Shown here: one piece after another, positions 10,762-20,539 of the stretch
Layout: each line of letters opens with the position of its first letter
How positions within the stretch are numbered: the stretch's first letter is position 1
NCBI GenBank assembly: GCA_949361645.1
Contig: OX442416.1
Span: forward strand, 10,545,869-10,609,868
DNA from: Spongilla lacustris
Taxonomy: Eukaryota; Porifera; Demospongiae; Spongillida; Spongillidae
DNA length: 64,000 nt
Reading direction: 5' to 3'
Program-made: the position numbers and the translations under genes
The notes under the pieces: model-generated
Databases searched by the model: none
What the model was told of the DNA's origin: nothing
The model's input: the letters and a program-made list of their open reading frames with translations, nothing else

Positions 10762-10808
10762 GGTGTGGAATGTGGTGCTGGGGAATGTGGTGCCAGCTTC
10801 CATGCAGT
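10762..10808. repeat. Right terminal inverted repeat of the foldback element
   Basis: Reverse complement of the left terminus, ending CTTCCATGCAGT. It is followed directly by the second TGGCCGTTG (10809-10817). Confidence 0.9.
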
Positions 10809-11172
10809 TGGCCGTTGCATCGAGACCCGGCATTGCTTGGTCCAATAACCGTTTGAGTTCGTAAAGGTACAGCGATAGTGCTTTACCTGATCGAAGGCTG
10901 CGCTTGAGAAATCCGTCCATCGACACAAATCTAGCCGGTACCATCCTCTCAGCCATTTTTTTCTTGGCAGCATTGTAGTCTCCTTGTTCCTCTGTGCTGA
11001 GCTCCATCCATGTTGCCAGCGCCTCACCCTCCAGCAGGGTGGGGAGCTTCAAGGCCTTGACCTTGTCGTCCCACGTATTTGCCTTGCAGCAAATTTCAAA
11101 GCGTTTGAACCATTCTCCCGCATCGCCACTAGCAAATGGTTTTGGTATACTTACATGACGTTGCTCTGCCAT
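10809..11172 (-). pseudogene. gag: Gypsy gag, 5' part
   Basis: The N-terminal Gag portion starts at the Met of MAEQRHVSIPKPF, 74 bases inside the LTR. It carries capsid-type motifs: WFKRFEICCKANTW, LPTLLEGEALATWMEL and KKMAERMVPARF. GDAGEWFKRFE and the EGEALATW block are typical of metazoan gypsy Gag proteins. The frame runs on to 10660, but bases below 10809 belong to the inserted foldback element, so the last 50 or so residues of the open frame are foreign. Structural protein of the particle. Confidence 0.88.
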
Positions 11173-11235
11173 TCTACCTTCTCTTTTGGTTGCTGCGAGC
11201 TATGCTGTGCAAAACCTCAGTAACGTTAAACCGTT

Positions 11236-11246
11236 CTCTGCTACCA
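11236..11246 (-). promoter_or_regulatory. Primer-binding site, initiator-Met tRNA
   Basis: The minus strand reads TGGTAGCAGAG, one base from the end of the 5' LTR. It is complementary to the 3' end of animal initiator methionine tRNA (CTCTGCTACCA). Confidence 0.85.
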
Positions 11247-11247
11247 A

Positions 11248-11472
11248 TGTAATAACTTTCCAAAAAAACTGTTTAATTGCACCTTGCAACCCCTTATATA
11301 CAACACAATACCATTCAAATACAACACATATCAAACACACAACAGAGGCCCAATAGGTATGTAACCTTTGTAACCTCGTGAATCTAAGAGGAAGAACCCA
11401 ACTGAATGGGAACACAGTAATTAGTGAAGTGTCAATAGGGAGATATTTGCTTTTGAACTGGTACATACTACA
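11248..11472 (-). repeat. 5' LTR of the gypsy element
   Basis: 225 bp; matches 2546-2780 with one 10-bp gap and no substitution that I could see. It begins TG and ends CA on the coding strand. Confidence 0.95.
11293..11300 (-). promoter_or_regulatory. TATA box in the 5' LTR
   Basis: The minus strand reads TATATAAG in the second half of the 5' LTR, followed by GGGTTGCAAGG. The position suits an LTR promoter starting transcription shortly downstream. Confidence 0.55.
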
Positions 11473-11606
11473 ACCTGTACTGCGCTTACGTTGAACGGAT
11501 TACAAAAGATAAGCCAAATTCCAATGCCATGCGATAATGAGGGTCTAGTTATGTAGGTAAAAGTGGGGACGAGACCTAATGTCCAATGCAATAAAACACC
11601 CGTGAT

Positions 11607-12747
11607 CAGGGTTGCCGAAGGCCAGCCCGGCCTGCCAGGTCGGCCTGCCAGGCCGGACATTTAGCTTGGCCTGGCAGGCCGGACCGTGACCTGACAGGCC
11701 GGCAGGCCGGGATCCACCCACTTATTATAATATTAATTATTAATTCATTTCGCGATGTCTATAGCTATATATGGGACAGTTTCCGAGATAACTTCCTATA
11801 CAGTTTTATAACATTATAGAATAATCGTGTTATAACATTTGAATTGCTGTATCTGCCGAACAATAAAGGCTATCAACTTCCTATTTTCAACACTTCATAC
11901 TACACCATTGCCCTATAGGGTAAAATACATGTACACTTTTGTGTCTTGCACTTGCTCAGTACCATCATTGCAACGTTAGATACCCCACCAAGTTCAAACC
12001 CAACATAACTTTCTGTAGGAGTAATCAAATCGCTTCAAATTCGGTTTGTAGGTAGAGAGGTCCTATATCTATCGATTTGTTCTGTTCGTTAATTTTTATG
12101 CCATACGTTACGGAGATATAGTTGAACAAACTATACGTGCACTTTTTCCCGCTCGATACGCGGCAATGATATAATCACCACCTCCCATACTTTGAGCGGG
12201 ACGCGATTAGCCCAAATCATCGGCGCGAATCGAGCGGGAAAATGTGCACGTACGTAGTTTGTTCAACTATATCTCCGTAATGGATGGCATAAAAATTAAC
12301 AAACAGAACAAATCGAAAGATATAGGACCTCTCTACCTACAAACCGAATTTGAAGCGATTTGATTACTCCTACAGATACAGAAACTGAGTCTGAGATACA
12401 TAACATGCAGTGATGCAAACAGCGCGCTTGCTATCTAAAGACTTGTAATTAACCATGCATTGTGCTTCAGCATGACACACGCCTCCAAACGTTGAGGGAG
12501 TAGGTTCCATCTCTGGCGCTGTTGAATCAGCTTAGCTCGCGAAAACACCCGCTCGGATGGAGCTGAAGATGTATGAATTTTTAATAAATTGTTTAATAAT
12601 ATCATAATGTTTTGTGGTTAGCCATGAATTTTTAATAAATTGTTTAATAACATCAATTTATCCGACCTGGCAGGCCGGCCTGGCAGGCCGGGGCTGTCAG
12701 GCCGGCCGGTCACAGGCCGGACCCCGGCCTGACTTTCGGCAACCCTG
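11607..12747. mobile_element. Non-autonomous hAT-type element with GGCCTG-rich ends
   Basis: The termini are CAGGGTTGCCGAAGGCCAG and its near-inverse CTGACTTTCGGCAACCCTG. They are flanked by the 8-bp duplication CCCGTGAT (11599-11606 and 12748-12755). A CAGGG start and 8-bp duplication are standard for hAT. Both ends carry clustered CCTGGCAGGCCGG-type repeats, a plausible set of subterminal transposase binding sites. The 1141-bp element has no transposase frame. The interior holds a palindrome (12010-12378) and two direct copies of GAATTTTTAATAAATTG. Confidence 0.93.
12010..12378. mobile_element. Palindromic element nested in the hAT element
   Basis: The arms begin CTGTAGGAGTAATCA and end with its inverse, TGATTACTCCTACAG. 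They share TTCAAATTCGGTTTGTAGGT and ACGGAGATATAGTTGAACAA with opposite polarity on each side. The loop region (AGCGGGACGCGATT, GCGCGAATCGAGCGGG) is related to the centre of the palindrome at 48464-49288, but in the opposite orientation. Confidence 0.8.
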
Positions 12748-12755
12748 CCCGTGAT

Positions 12756-13289
12756 CGACCTAATAGGGTGATTGTGAATTACTATATATCAATAAATTCA
12801 CTTAATAAATGATCTTTCTCGACCGCTCGTCGCCTGAAAACATGGCTTCATTCGAGCATGAATCACTCATTAAGGGAAAAAAACCCGGCGACTTGTGGCT
12901 AGTAGGCTCTCTACTAGCACTGACTTCGGAGTCCTCCTTTGAAGATATTCGCACAATATACTTTTCAAGCACGCTAGGTACCGTTCGATAATTAATAATT
13001 TCAAGACACACCCTATTTCTAAGTGTGCCTACCACTAAGCAGCTGTACTTGTTGTCTAAAGCTTAGCCGAAAGTTATGAATATAGATTACACCCCCACAT
13101 TTTAAGCACCCCCAAAGCAAAAAAGTTGTCTACGGCACTGTAATAGTATTGAGTCTAAAGCTTAGCCGAAACCTCATACACTATGAAGGCTATCTACTGG
13201 TACTTATAACTGGTTAGTACCTGAATAAGAAGCGTCAAAAAAGCTAAACAACTACTAGTACTCTTTCCCGTACCTATCTTTCAACCTGC
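12756..13289. other. No recognisable gene
   Basis: AT-rich sequence. A 60-77 codon frame exists on each strand around 12802-13035, with no identifiable motif. A CTAAAGCTTAGCCGAAA phrase occurs twice (about 13058 and 13155), suggesting a small local duplication. Confidence 0.5.
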
Positions 13290-13648
13290 ACGGACGGCTT
13301 GTTTTGTATAGTATGCAACGATTTCATTGACACAGAAACGTTGCGCTAACATTCCTTTCCATTACGAAAGGACGCTCCGTTCAAAAGTTATTCGCTCGTA
13401 TATCACTCCATTTCAAACAAACTTCGTAATGAAATTAGTTACCGGCAAGGACGCCGATAATTGTTAATTAAATTATAGGCACTGAAGGTGGTGTGCACCA
13501 ATTAACACCATCATACGGAGAGATATGTGATGCCATCTGTGAGTTAGGAAATGGATACGCTCAAAAAAAAATGATCGATTCGTACCTTCCAGCTAATAGC
13601 CTATAGCAGCAGCACGCAGTAACAGACTTAATTTTATTATGCCAGTAA

Positions 13649-13974
13649 TGCACCTATCAATGGTCTCCCCCAACCCCCCCCCCCCCCCCCCCCAGTGCGG
13701 GCACAGATGGGGCAATTGGCTGGGGATTGATCATTACCATATGGTTAATAATTCATGAGTTCTTACAACTGTGGAAAGAATCGGACAGGTATATTATCTA
13801 ATATTGACATACAAAAACGCGGGCGACCCTTTTGCTCCACACGGTATCATTGGTATGTGGCGGATTAAAAATAATGCCCCAGGCTAGGGGTGCGGGATTT
13901 GAAAACCGCAATTGTCATATCCCCCCCCCTTTGCCCCGCACTGGGGGGAGTGGGGGAGACCATTGATAGGTGCA
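13649..13974. mobile_element. Harbinger-like short element with poly-C/poly-G inner ends
   Basis: Inverted termini TGCACCTATCAATGGTCTCC at both ends, flanked by TAA on each side (13646-13648 and 13975-13977). A 3-bp TAA duplication is the usual PIF/Harbinger target. Copies S2 and S4 lack it and read straight from GCACGCAGTAACTTGTG. Long C runs just inside the left terminus may have variable length. Confidence 0.75.
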
Positions 13975-14575
13975 TAACTTGTGCGCAGATCTGATTTTGT
14001 TTTCTTAGCTACACATGTAGCTACATAGCTAAGATCTGTGGAACCAAACCATTGTGTTCATTGCTATGGGTACTGTAATGGAAGCCTCATGCCATCCATC
14101 TGTGAAGGGTCAGAGAGTATTGAAGCCTCCATCCAGTAAAGTGATTATTAAAATTGTGCATCAGTGCTGTTGAGGTATTTGCTTAGAAAACCACTATATT
14201 AAATAAGTATGCACTTTCGTGTAAATTAAAGGTACAATTGTACATGTAGGTTTTAGATGATGGTGAAGGTTGCAGTTTTAAAGGTACACGTTTCATCATG
14301 ATGTGAGCCTGCTTATGTATGGGTGGGTAGACTATTGATGCTTTAACAAGTTTTCATTGCTATTCAAAAGTGCTGACAAATGTTGCAATTGGATAAAAGA
14401 AGTTGTGCTTTACTTTCAATCCTCATCCCATAACACTGGCTAGGTTTACATGATTGTACTTGGTTGCTGAATTGAAATATTCATTATGTGTATAAGTTCA
14501 TGATGTCTAGCAAAATACACAATGTGTGTTATAGAATCCCTACTTACAGGTGTACATGTATGTATTCCTTTCCAG

Positions 14576-14677
14576 AACAATGCAACTCCATTGAATATAG
14601 CAAGTCAAGAAGGTCGTCATGATGTAGTGCAGAGCTTGTTGGGAGCAGGTGCTGATGTGAATACAGCAACATCTGAT
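14576..14677 (+). CDS. Ankyrin-repeat exon, type 1 (partial gene)
   Basis: A single-repeat exon of 34 codons, preceded by a TTCCTTTCCAG acceptor and followed by a GTAAGC donor. The translation contains NNATPLNIASQEG, HDVVQSLLGAG and ADVN, matching the ankyrin pattern (xTPLhxAxxxGHxxVVxxLLxxGAxxN). Ankyrin repeats are protein-binding helix-turn-helix modules. A near-copy lies at 60348-60449. I cannot see the start or end of the gene, and longer open frames across the donor are read-through into the intron. Confidence 0.75.
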
Positions 14678-14901
14678 GTAAGCAATGAAACAAGTATTGT
14701 GTTAGCAATACACATCAAGTATTCTGGTATCGGATTGGTTTTCTAATATTTTAATATCTTACAGAATGCTGGCAATGTAGTTTTAAAAACAAGTGCTAAA
14801 TAAAAAAGTACATGTATAGCAACTTCATCACTTTACAATGTAGCTTTGCTGTGTACTAGGCGAAAGATCGTGATGTAAATGTGTTGTAATGCTTGTATAT
14901 A

Positions 14902-15252
14902 CAAGATATAAAAATTTAATTAAAATAAAATTGGTGATGTAGGATTTGTATAGATAGCAATTGAGTAAAAAGGAAGGAAACAAGGAATTACGGATATTAT
15001 GCATTCATTAAATTATAAATATTACATACGTACATTTAACACAGAATTTCAGGCAGGTAGAATTGCTAAATAATGTAGGTATGTAATATTTATAGTTTAA
15101 TGAATGCATAATATCCGTAATTCCTTGTTTCCTTCATTTTGACTCAAATGCTGTATCATTTCCGTAATTCCTTGTTTCCTTCCGTTTTACTCAATTGCTA
15201 TCTATACAAATCCTACATCACCAATTTTATTTAATTAAATTTTTATATCTTG
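14902..15252. mobile_element. Palindromic element inserted in a TATA target
   Basis: The 351-bp inverted repeat begins CAAGATATAAAAATTT and ends with its inverse. The arms carry GGTGATGTAGGATTTGTATA and CAAGGAATTACGGATATTAT. It sits within GTATATA...TATATA; the related sequence at 60668 reads GCTTGTATATATAATG without the insert. The right arm has a second GTAATTCCTTGTTTCCTTC copy, making the arms unequal. Confidence 0.85.
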
Positions 15253-15264
15253 TATATATATATA

Positions 15265-16112
15265 ACCCTTACATGTACACACCCCACACCAGTGCACACC
15301 CTTACATGTACACGCCCCACACCAGTGCACACCCTTACATGTACACACCCCACACTAGTGCACACCCTTACATGTACACACCCCACACCAGTACACACCC
15401 TTACATGTACACACCCCACACCAGTGCACACATGTACACACCCCACACCAGTACACACATGTACACACCCCACACCAGTGCACACCCTTATATGTACACA
15501 CCCCACACCAGTGCACACCCTTATACATGTATATACACATCCCACACCAGTGCACACCCTTACATGTACACACCCCACACCAGTGCACACCTTTACATCT
15601 ACACACTTCACACTCCACACCAGTGCAGACTCATACATGTACATGTACACACCCCACACCAGTGCACACCCTTACATGTACACACCCCACACCAGTACAC
15701 ACCCTTACATGTACATGTACACACCCCACACCAGTGCACACCCTTACATGCACACCAGTGCACACCCTTACATGTACACACTCCACACCAGTGCACACCC
15801 TTACATGTACACACCCCACACCTGTCCAGTGCACACCCTTACATGTACACACCCCACACCAGTGCACACCCTTACATGTACACACCCCACACCAGTGCAC
15901 ACCCTTACATGTACACACTTCACACCAGTGCACACCCTTACATGTATACACCCCACACCACTGCACACCCTTACATGTACACACCCCACACCACTGCACA
16001 CCCTTACATGTACACATCCCACACCAGTGCACACCCTTACATGTACACACCCCATACCAGTGCACACCCTTACATGTACACACCCCACACCAGTGCACAC
16101 CCTTACATGTAC
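15265..16112. repeat. 33-bp minisatellite, about 25 units
   Basis: The unit is CACACCCCACACCAGTGCAC plus ACCCTTACATGTA. There are occasional 12-bp or 6-bp shortened or extended units (ACATGTACATGTA). The unit is a multiple of three and free of stops in five of six frames, so overlapping open frames of 130-300 codons appear on both strands. None has the start context, composition or exon borders of a gene. Confidence 0.95.
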
Positions 16113-16436
16113 ATTTAATGTGTTGTCGGTAACTGAGTAGTCGTAGCAATGCTGTTTCCAGGCTTCTGATCTGGAGGAATCTAGGGGGGGAGAGAGATGG
16201 GGGTGGGAAGTAGCCCCACCCCTTATGCCAGCTTGGGGGGTGGGACGTGAAGTCCCCCCTTTTCCCTTTCTACCCTAGAAGTCACAGACTATGATAGTCT
16301 GGAGAAAGAAAGAAGAATTAAAAAAAAAAAAGAACCACCACCCAAGTTTGTCCTCGCACGCCACTTGGTATTTCTACTATCGGACTGCGCATGCGTTAGG
16401 TACCTCCCACATTAACCTAGGTTAACTCGTTAACCT
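16113..16436. other. Unique spacer between two minisatellite arrays
   Basis: Contains runs of G and C, a CTATGATAG hairpin-like phrase (ACAGACTATGATAGTCTGGA), and an A-run at about 16320-16331. It could be a small retro-inserted sequence because of the A-run, but no flanking duplication was found. No gene seen. Confidence 0.4.
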
Positions 16437-16912
16437 TCATGTACACATCCCACACCAGTGCACACCCTTACATGTACACACCCCACACCAGTGCACACCC
16501 TTACATGTACACACCCCACACCACTGCACACCATTACATGTACACACCCCACACCAGTGCACACCCTTACATGTACACAACCCACACTATTGCACACCCT
16601 TACATGTACACACCCCACACCAGTGCACACCCATACATGCACACACCACATACCAGTTGACACCCTTACATGTACACACCCCACACCAGTGCACACCCTT
16701 ACATGTACACACCCCACACCAGTGCACACCCTTACATGTACACACCCCACACTATTGCACACCCTTACATGTACACACCCCACACCAGTGCACACTCTTA
16801 CATGTACACACCACACACCAGTGGACACCCTTACATGTACACACCCCACACCAGTGCACACCCTTACAAGTACACGCCCCATACCAGGGGGGGGGGGGGG
16901 GGGGGGGGCACA
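16437..16912. repeat. 33-bp minisatellite, about 13 units, ending in poly-G
   Basis: Same family as the preceding array. It is terminated by a run of about 22 G at 16887-16908, then CACAATAGGTCT. Confidence 0.95.
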
Positions 16913-17617
16913 ATAGGTCTGAATATCATTGTGGTCTAATTTCAGCCAAATTAATTTATATCTAATATTCGTCAGTTTATAGGCATGTAACATACAACTT
17001 GATTTGAACCATGCATGTGCACGTTATCATACACTCATTAAGGAAAATTCCCAGTGACTGGAATTGCGGCTTGCATGCTCTCTACTAGCACTTGAGTGAA
17101 GTATTTATTACCCCAAGTTTGTCGCCGGGACTTCGGAGTCCTCCTTTGAAGATATTGGCACAATATACTTGAATATTGACATTGCAATTGGCACGCACGT
17201 GATTGCACTTTAAATAAATAATTGATGTTACAGAAATTTTGGGGGGGTTGTGGCACGTGCCCCCCCAAGCACTCCCTTATCTACGGCCTTGTAAATGTAA
17301 ATGTTGAATACTTGATGTATCACAACTACAATGTATGATATTTAACAATTGTGATGTGATGAAACCATGTACATGTAAATGTAAGGAAAACTTGAATGCA
17401 ATGTCTTGCATGGTGCCATGCACACGTGTACAATTTTAAATGTGTATATTCATGAGCAGCTTGATGCATTTACATGTAAGAAGTACATACATGTGTGACT
17501 GTCTCTGTGTACTGTGCTAGTTATAGTGTGTACATGTGTGTTGCCCAATTTCAAATGGTTAAATATGACCTTTTGCAGAATTCAAAGTACATGTACCACT
17601 GTATACTCTTCCATTAG
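16909..17617. repeat. Intron upstream of ankyrin exon B; repeated at 28.07-28.73 kb
   Basis: Landmarks CACAATAGGTCT, CGTCAGTTTATAGGCATG, CGGAGTCCTCCTTTGAAGAT, GGCACGCACGTGATTGCAC and GTACCACTGTATACTCTTCC occur in the same order before exon F. It has no coding potential and ends in the CCATTAG acceptor. Confidence 0.75.
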
Positions 17618-17716
17618 GATGGTCGGAGTCCATTGTGGAAAGCTAGTTTGAATGGACATCTTGATGTCGTAAAGAAGCTCATTGAAGCTGGAGCCAATAT
17701 CAATCAGGCCAATAAG
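17618..17716 (+). CDS. Ankyrin-repeat exon B
   Basis: 99 bp, 33 codons, acceptor TCTTCCATTAG and donor AAG/GTTGGT. The translation contains DGRSPLWKASLNGHLDVVK and LIEAGANINQANK, one full ankyrin repeat with the SPLW variant of the TPLH motif. It begins and ends on a codon boundary, so adding or skipping it keeps the frame. Its nearest relative is exon F (28735). It lies on the same strand as the other seven exons of this array. Confidence 0.8.
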
Positions 17717-18190
17717 GTTGGTGTGGCATCAGTGCTCAGCTGATGGTCTACATGTATTGCATACATTGACTAGCTCACTATGTAAATATTGTGCACCTCC
17801 ATGTGTGCATAGTACAAGACATGCATGATATTGTCATCAAACATTTTAGCTGTTGTACATGTGTACATGCATTTTGATAAGCAACCAGAAGAAGTATTTG
17901 GTTCCTTTACATGAACGCTAGTCTTAAATATATATTTTGTGGCAAAATTGATCATGTTAGTCACAATTTTGCGTTGTGTGTATGTTTGTTTGTACATGTA
18001 TACATGTATGTGTGGTGTGTGTGAATGTGTGTCTTCAATAGCCCATATATCTTGGACAATCTGCGCTAATTTTTTTAAACTTCATATGATACATGTACAT
18101 GTACATGTATGTGTGCATTAGTATTGTATCAATTTCAAAACTGCGCTACATTGTGATATCACAGTGCACACCCTTACATGTACCATCCCA
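17717..18190. repeat. Intronic cassette downstream of exon B
   Basis: GTTGGTGTGGCATCAGTGCT, GCATACATTGACTAGCTCAC, CATGCATGATATTGTCATCA, AAGCAACCAGAAGAAG and CCATATATCTTGGA, as after exons D, F, G and H. No gene. Confidence 0.8.
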
Positions 18191-19764
18191 CACCAGTTCA
18201 CACTCCACATCTTGTACGAGGACATGTACATAGGATACCTGCTTTAATGAGCATTATTCGCAACTATTGATATCTTAAAAAATAAATTATATTTGCCCCC
18301 CTCCCCCAACATGTACACAAGTCATTTGGCATTTACCCCCACACACTCACACGCACATTCACACACACACTCACACACATACAAGCACACATCTCACCCC
18401 TACTACCACATCCCCTCATCACCATAACCTACCATCACACCTCCATATCATCTCACCTACACCCTGAGGAACACCTTTCACACAACTTAACCCCTCCTTA
18501 TTAATTATTATCACAGGGATCAGTGTCATCTTTCCCTTACATCTCGTAACACACTACCCTGCTTACCATCATATACCACACCTCCATACCATCATCACAT
18601 TTCACCCTCGGAATCATACTCGTACACCATACCAGACAATTTAGTACACACCCTATTTCAAACACCAGTGTGCACACCATTTTGGAGCAATACCATGAAA
18701 TAAATTGTAGCATGGGGAAATACAAACTGTATATACAGTGTACTCTCAGTCCATATGGGCATGAGCACCCCCAGCTATTCTGGAAGGGGGGGGGGGGGGC
18801 AGGATAGGGCAACGGGGCGCCTTTTGACAGTCGCGAATAAGTTGTCCCCTTTCGGCCATTTCAACCAGCCGGATGGGGAGGGAGGGAGTGCTGTCAGCCT
18901 TTGACCAATTCAACCAGCAGAGGGGTGGGGGGGGGGGGGGCAGGGTGCTGTCTGCTTTCAGCTTATCAATATAATTGGTCAGGTGTCCGCGCTTTTGGCC
19001 GATTCAATCAGTGGGGGGAGGGTGCTGTCCACTTTCAGCCAATTCAACCAGTGGGGGGGGTGCGCATGTATAAAAAAATTTATTACAAGCTTAAGGGGGG
19101 TGGGGGGGGGGTGCCATTCAGTCCTGAAAATGGTGGGGGGGGGGGGGGGGGGCGATGGCCCCCCTGTCCCCTCCCCCTCCACCCTGGTGATGCCCGTGAT
19201 GGGTGTACAGCTTTTGTGAAATACATTGTCAATTTTTCTAGTCCTAAAATAGATTTTTGTTAATTGCTTGCAGTGGCAAAATTGATCCTATAAACATGCA
19301 ATTATTATTGTAACATTAGTCACAATTTAGCATTGTGTATACATGTATATGTGTGGTGTGTGTGTGATTGTGTGTGTTCGATAGCCCATAAATCTTGGAC
19401 AGTCTGCAATTATCAAACTTCATATGATATCTGTGCATCAGTATAGTATAAATTTTCACACTGCACCATAGTCAGTCTGCTGACCCGAGAAATGAGATGT
19501 ACATGTAAATTATTGTGGGAGGGGAGGGGTACAAGATATCACCCATTGTGCTCTTACATCAGGACTAGTGTAAATACATCGTAAGGAGCAATTTAGCTTC
19601 GATAGATTCATACACAATTACATGCTGTAATACGTGCACTGCATGTGTGTGGAATAACTTATCTGTACAACATTGCAGTATAAACACTACGTGTAAACTG
19701 AATCATATTCATACATTGTGATTTACACACACACACATGAGAATACATACCCGATATCAATGAA
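18191..19764. repeat. Dispersed G-rich cassette, copy 1
   Basis: In order: CTTGTACGAGGACATGTACA, poly-C and (CA)n stretches, CAAACTGTATATACAGTGTA, long G runs alternating with CCATTTCAACCAG / CCAATTCAACCAG units of roughly 50-70 bp, TCCACCCTGGTGATGCCCG, ATAGCCCATAAATCTTGGAC, and AAACTGAATCATATTCAT leading into the minisatellite. Copies are at 29.4-31.0 and 36.2-37.85 kb, with partial copies at 1.26 and 25.8 kb. Frames through it are artefacts of the G and C runs. Confidence 0.8.
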
Positions 19765-20505
19765 CAGCCACACCCCACACCAGTGCACACCCTTACATGT
19801 ACACACCCCACACCAGTGCACACCCTTACATGTACACACCCCACACCAGTGCACACCCTTACATGTACACACCCCACACCAGTGCACACCCTTACATGTA
19901 CACACCCCACACCAGTGCACACCCTTACATGTACACACCCCACACCAGTGCACACCCTTACATGTACACACCCCACACCAGTGCACACCCTTACATGTAA
20001 ACACCCCACACCAGTGCACACCCTTACATGTACACACTCCACAACAGTGCACACCATTACATGTACACACCCCACACCAGTGCACACCCTTACATGTACA
20101 CACCCCACACCAATGCACACCCTTACATGTACACACCCCACACCAGTGCACACCCTTACATGTACACACCCCACACCAGTGCACACCCTTACATGTCCAC
20201 ACCCCACACCAGTGCATGTACACACCCCACACTAGTGCACACCCTTACGTGTATGTACACACCCCACACCAGTGCACACCCTTACATGTACACACTCCAC
20301 ATCAGTGCACACCCTTACATGTACACACTCCACATTAGTGCACACCCTTACATGTACATGTACACACCCCACACCAGTGCACACCCTTACATATACACAC
20401 CCTATACCAGTGCACACCCTTACACATGCATGTCCACACCCCACACCAGTGCACACCCTTACATGTACACACCCCACACCAGTGCATACACATGTACACA
20501 CCCCA
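19765..20505. repeat. 33-bp minisatellite, about 22 units
   Basis: A regular array for the first 13 units, then units with CATGTACATGTA or CATGCATG expansions. Duplicated at 37857-38597. It ends abutting a DIRS-like fragment. Confidence 0.95.
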
Positions 20506-20539
20506 TTGGCCCCATATATTTTTACTATGCTTTTGTGCC

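Larger units (their letters stand above)
6623..10808. mobile_element. Foldback-type element with long tandem-repeat inverted arms
   Basis: The 4186-bp insert is bounded by inverted termini starting ACTGCATGGAAG (about 47 bp, three mismatches) and a 9-bp duplication. Inside the termini are two long arms in opposite orientation, each made of 153-bp tandem repeats, separated by a 590-bp middle. Long internally repetitive inverted arms with 9-bp target duplications define the foldback (FB) class of Drosophila, which is linked to Mutator-like transposases. The arms are unequal: about 6 units left, about 14 right. No transposase frame is visible, so this copy is probably non-autonomous. A LINE fragment is nested in the left arm. 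Confidence 0.88.
2546..11472 (-). mobile_element. Ty3/gypsy-type LTR retrotransposon, minus strand, disrupted
   Basis: The two LTRs (2546-2780 and 11248-11472) start TG and end CA, and are flanked by a 4-bp duplication, ACCT (2542-2545 and 11473-11476). On the minus strand the order is LTR, primer-binding site, gag, protease, reverse transcriptase, RNase H, integrase, polypurine tract, LTR. The order RT-RH-IN identifies the Ty3/gypsy class. The LTRs look identical apart from one 10-bp indel, so integration was recent. This copy is defective: pol has at least two frame breaks and gag is split by a 4186-bp foldback-type element. Without that insert and its duplicated target the element would be about 4.7 kb, a normal size for the class. 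Confidence 0.95.
13290..14900 (+). repeat. Duplicated ankyrin-locus segment, copy S1
   Basis: Parts are found again near 45985-46078 and 46856-47300 (S2), 52262-52525 (S3) and 59510-60690 (S4). Shared landmarks are GGACGGCTTGTTTTGTATAG, GTGTGCACCAATTAA, ATGATCGATTCGTACCTTCC, TAGCCTATAGCAGCAGCACG, CTAAGATCTGTGG and the ankyrin exon. The copies differ by small element insertions, so each one shows the empty site of the others. Confidence 0.85.

Noticed and set aside
15195..16149. Overlapping open frames of 130-307 codons on both strands in the 33-bp arrays
   Set aside because: The unit is a multiple of three with no stop in five frames. The predicted peptides are pure period-11 repeats with no gene context. 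The same applies to all similar frames at 19.7-20.6, 23.4-24.2, 25.3-25.9, 32.3-32.8, 34.2-34.8, 35.8-36.3, 37.7-38.7 and 61.8-62.5 kb.
16887..16908. Poly-G run as a functional quadruplex site
   Set aside because: Homopolymer G/C runs are frequent here and of uncertain length in assembly; nothing ties this one to a function.
17618..17716. 99-bp ankyrin exons as an offshoot of the 33-bp minisatellite (99 = 3 x 33)
   Set aside because: The exon sequence shows no similarity to the minisatellite unit; the numbers agree by chance.
18901..19263. Gly-rich frames near 19.0, 30.1 and 37.1 kb
   Set aside because: Driven by poly-G runs whose length differs between copies, so frames are not conserved.
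19765..20505. Possible CRISPR array
   Set aside because: Repeats are directly adjacent without unique spacers, units drift, and the sequence is clearly eukaryotic.
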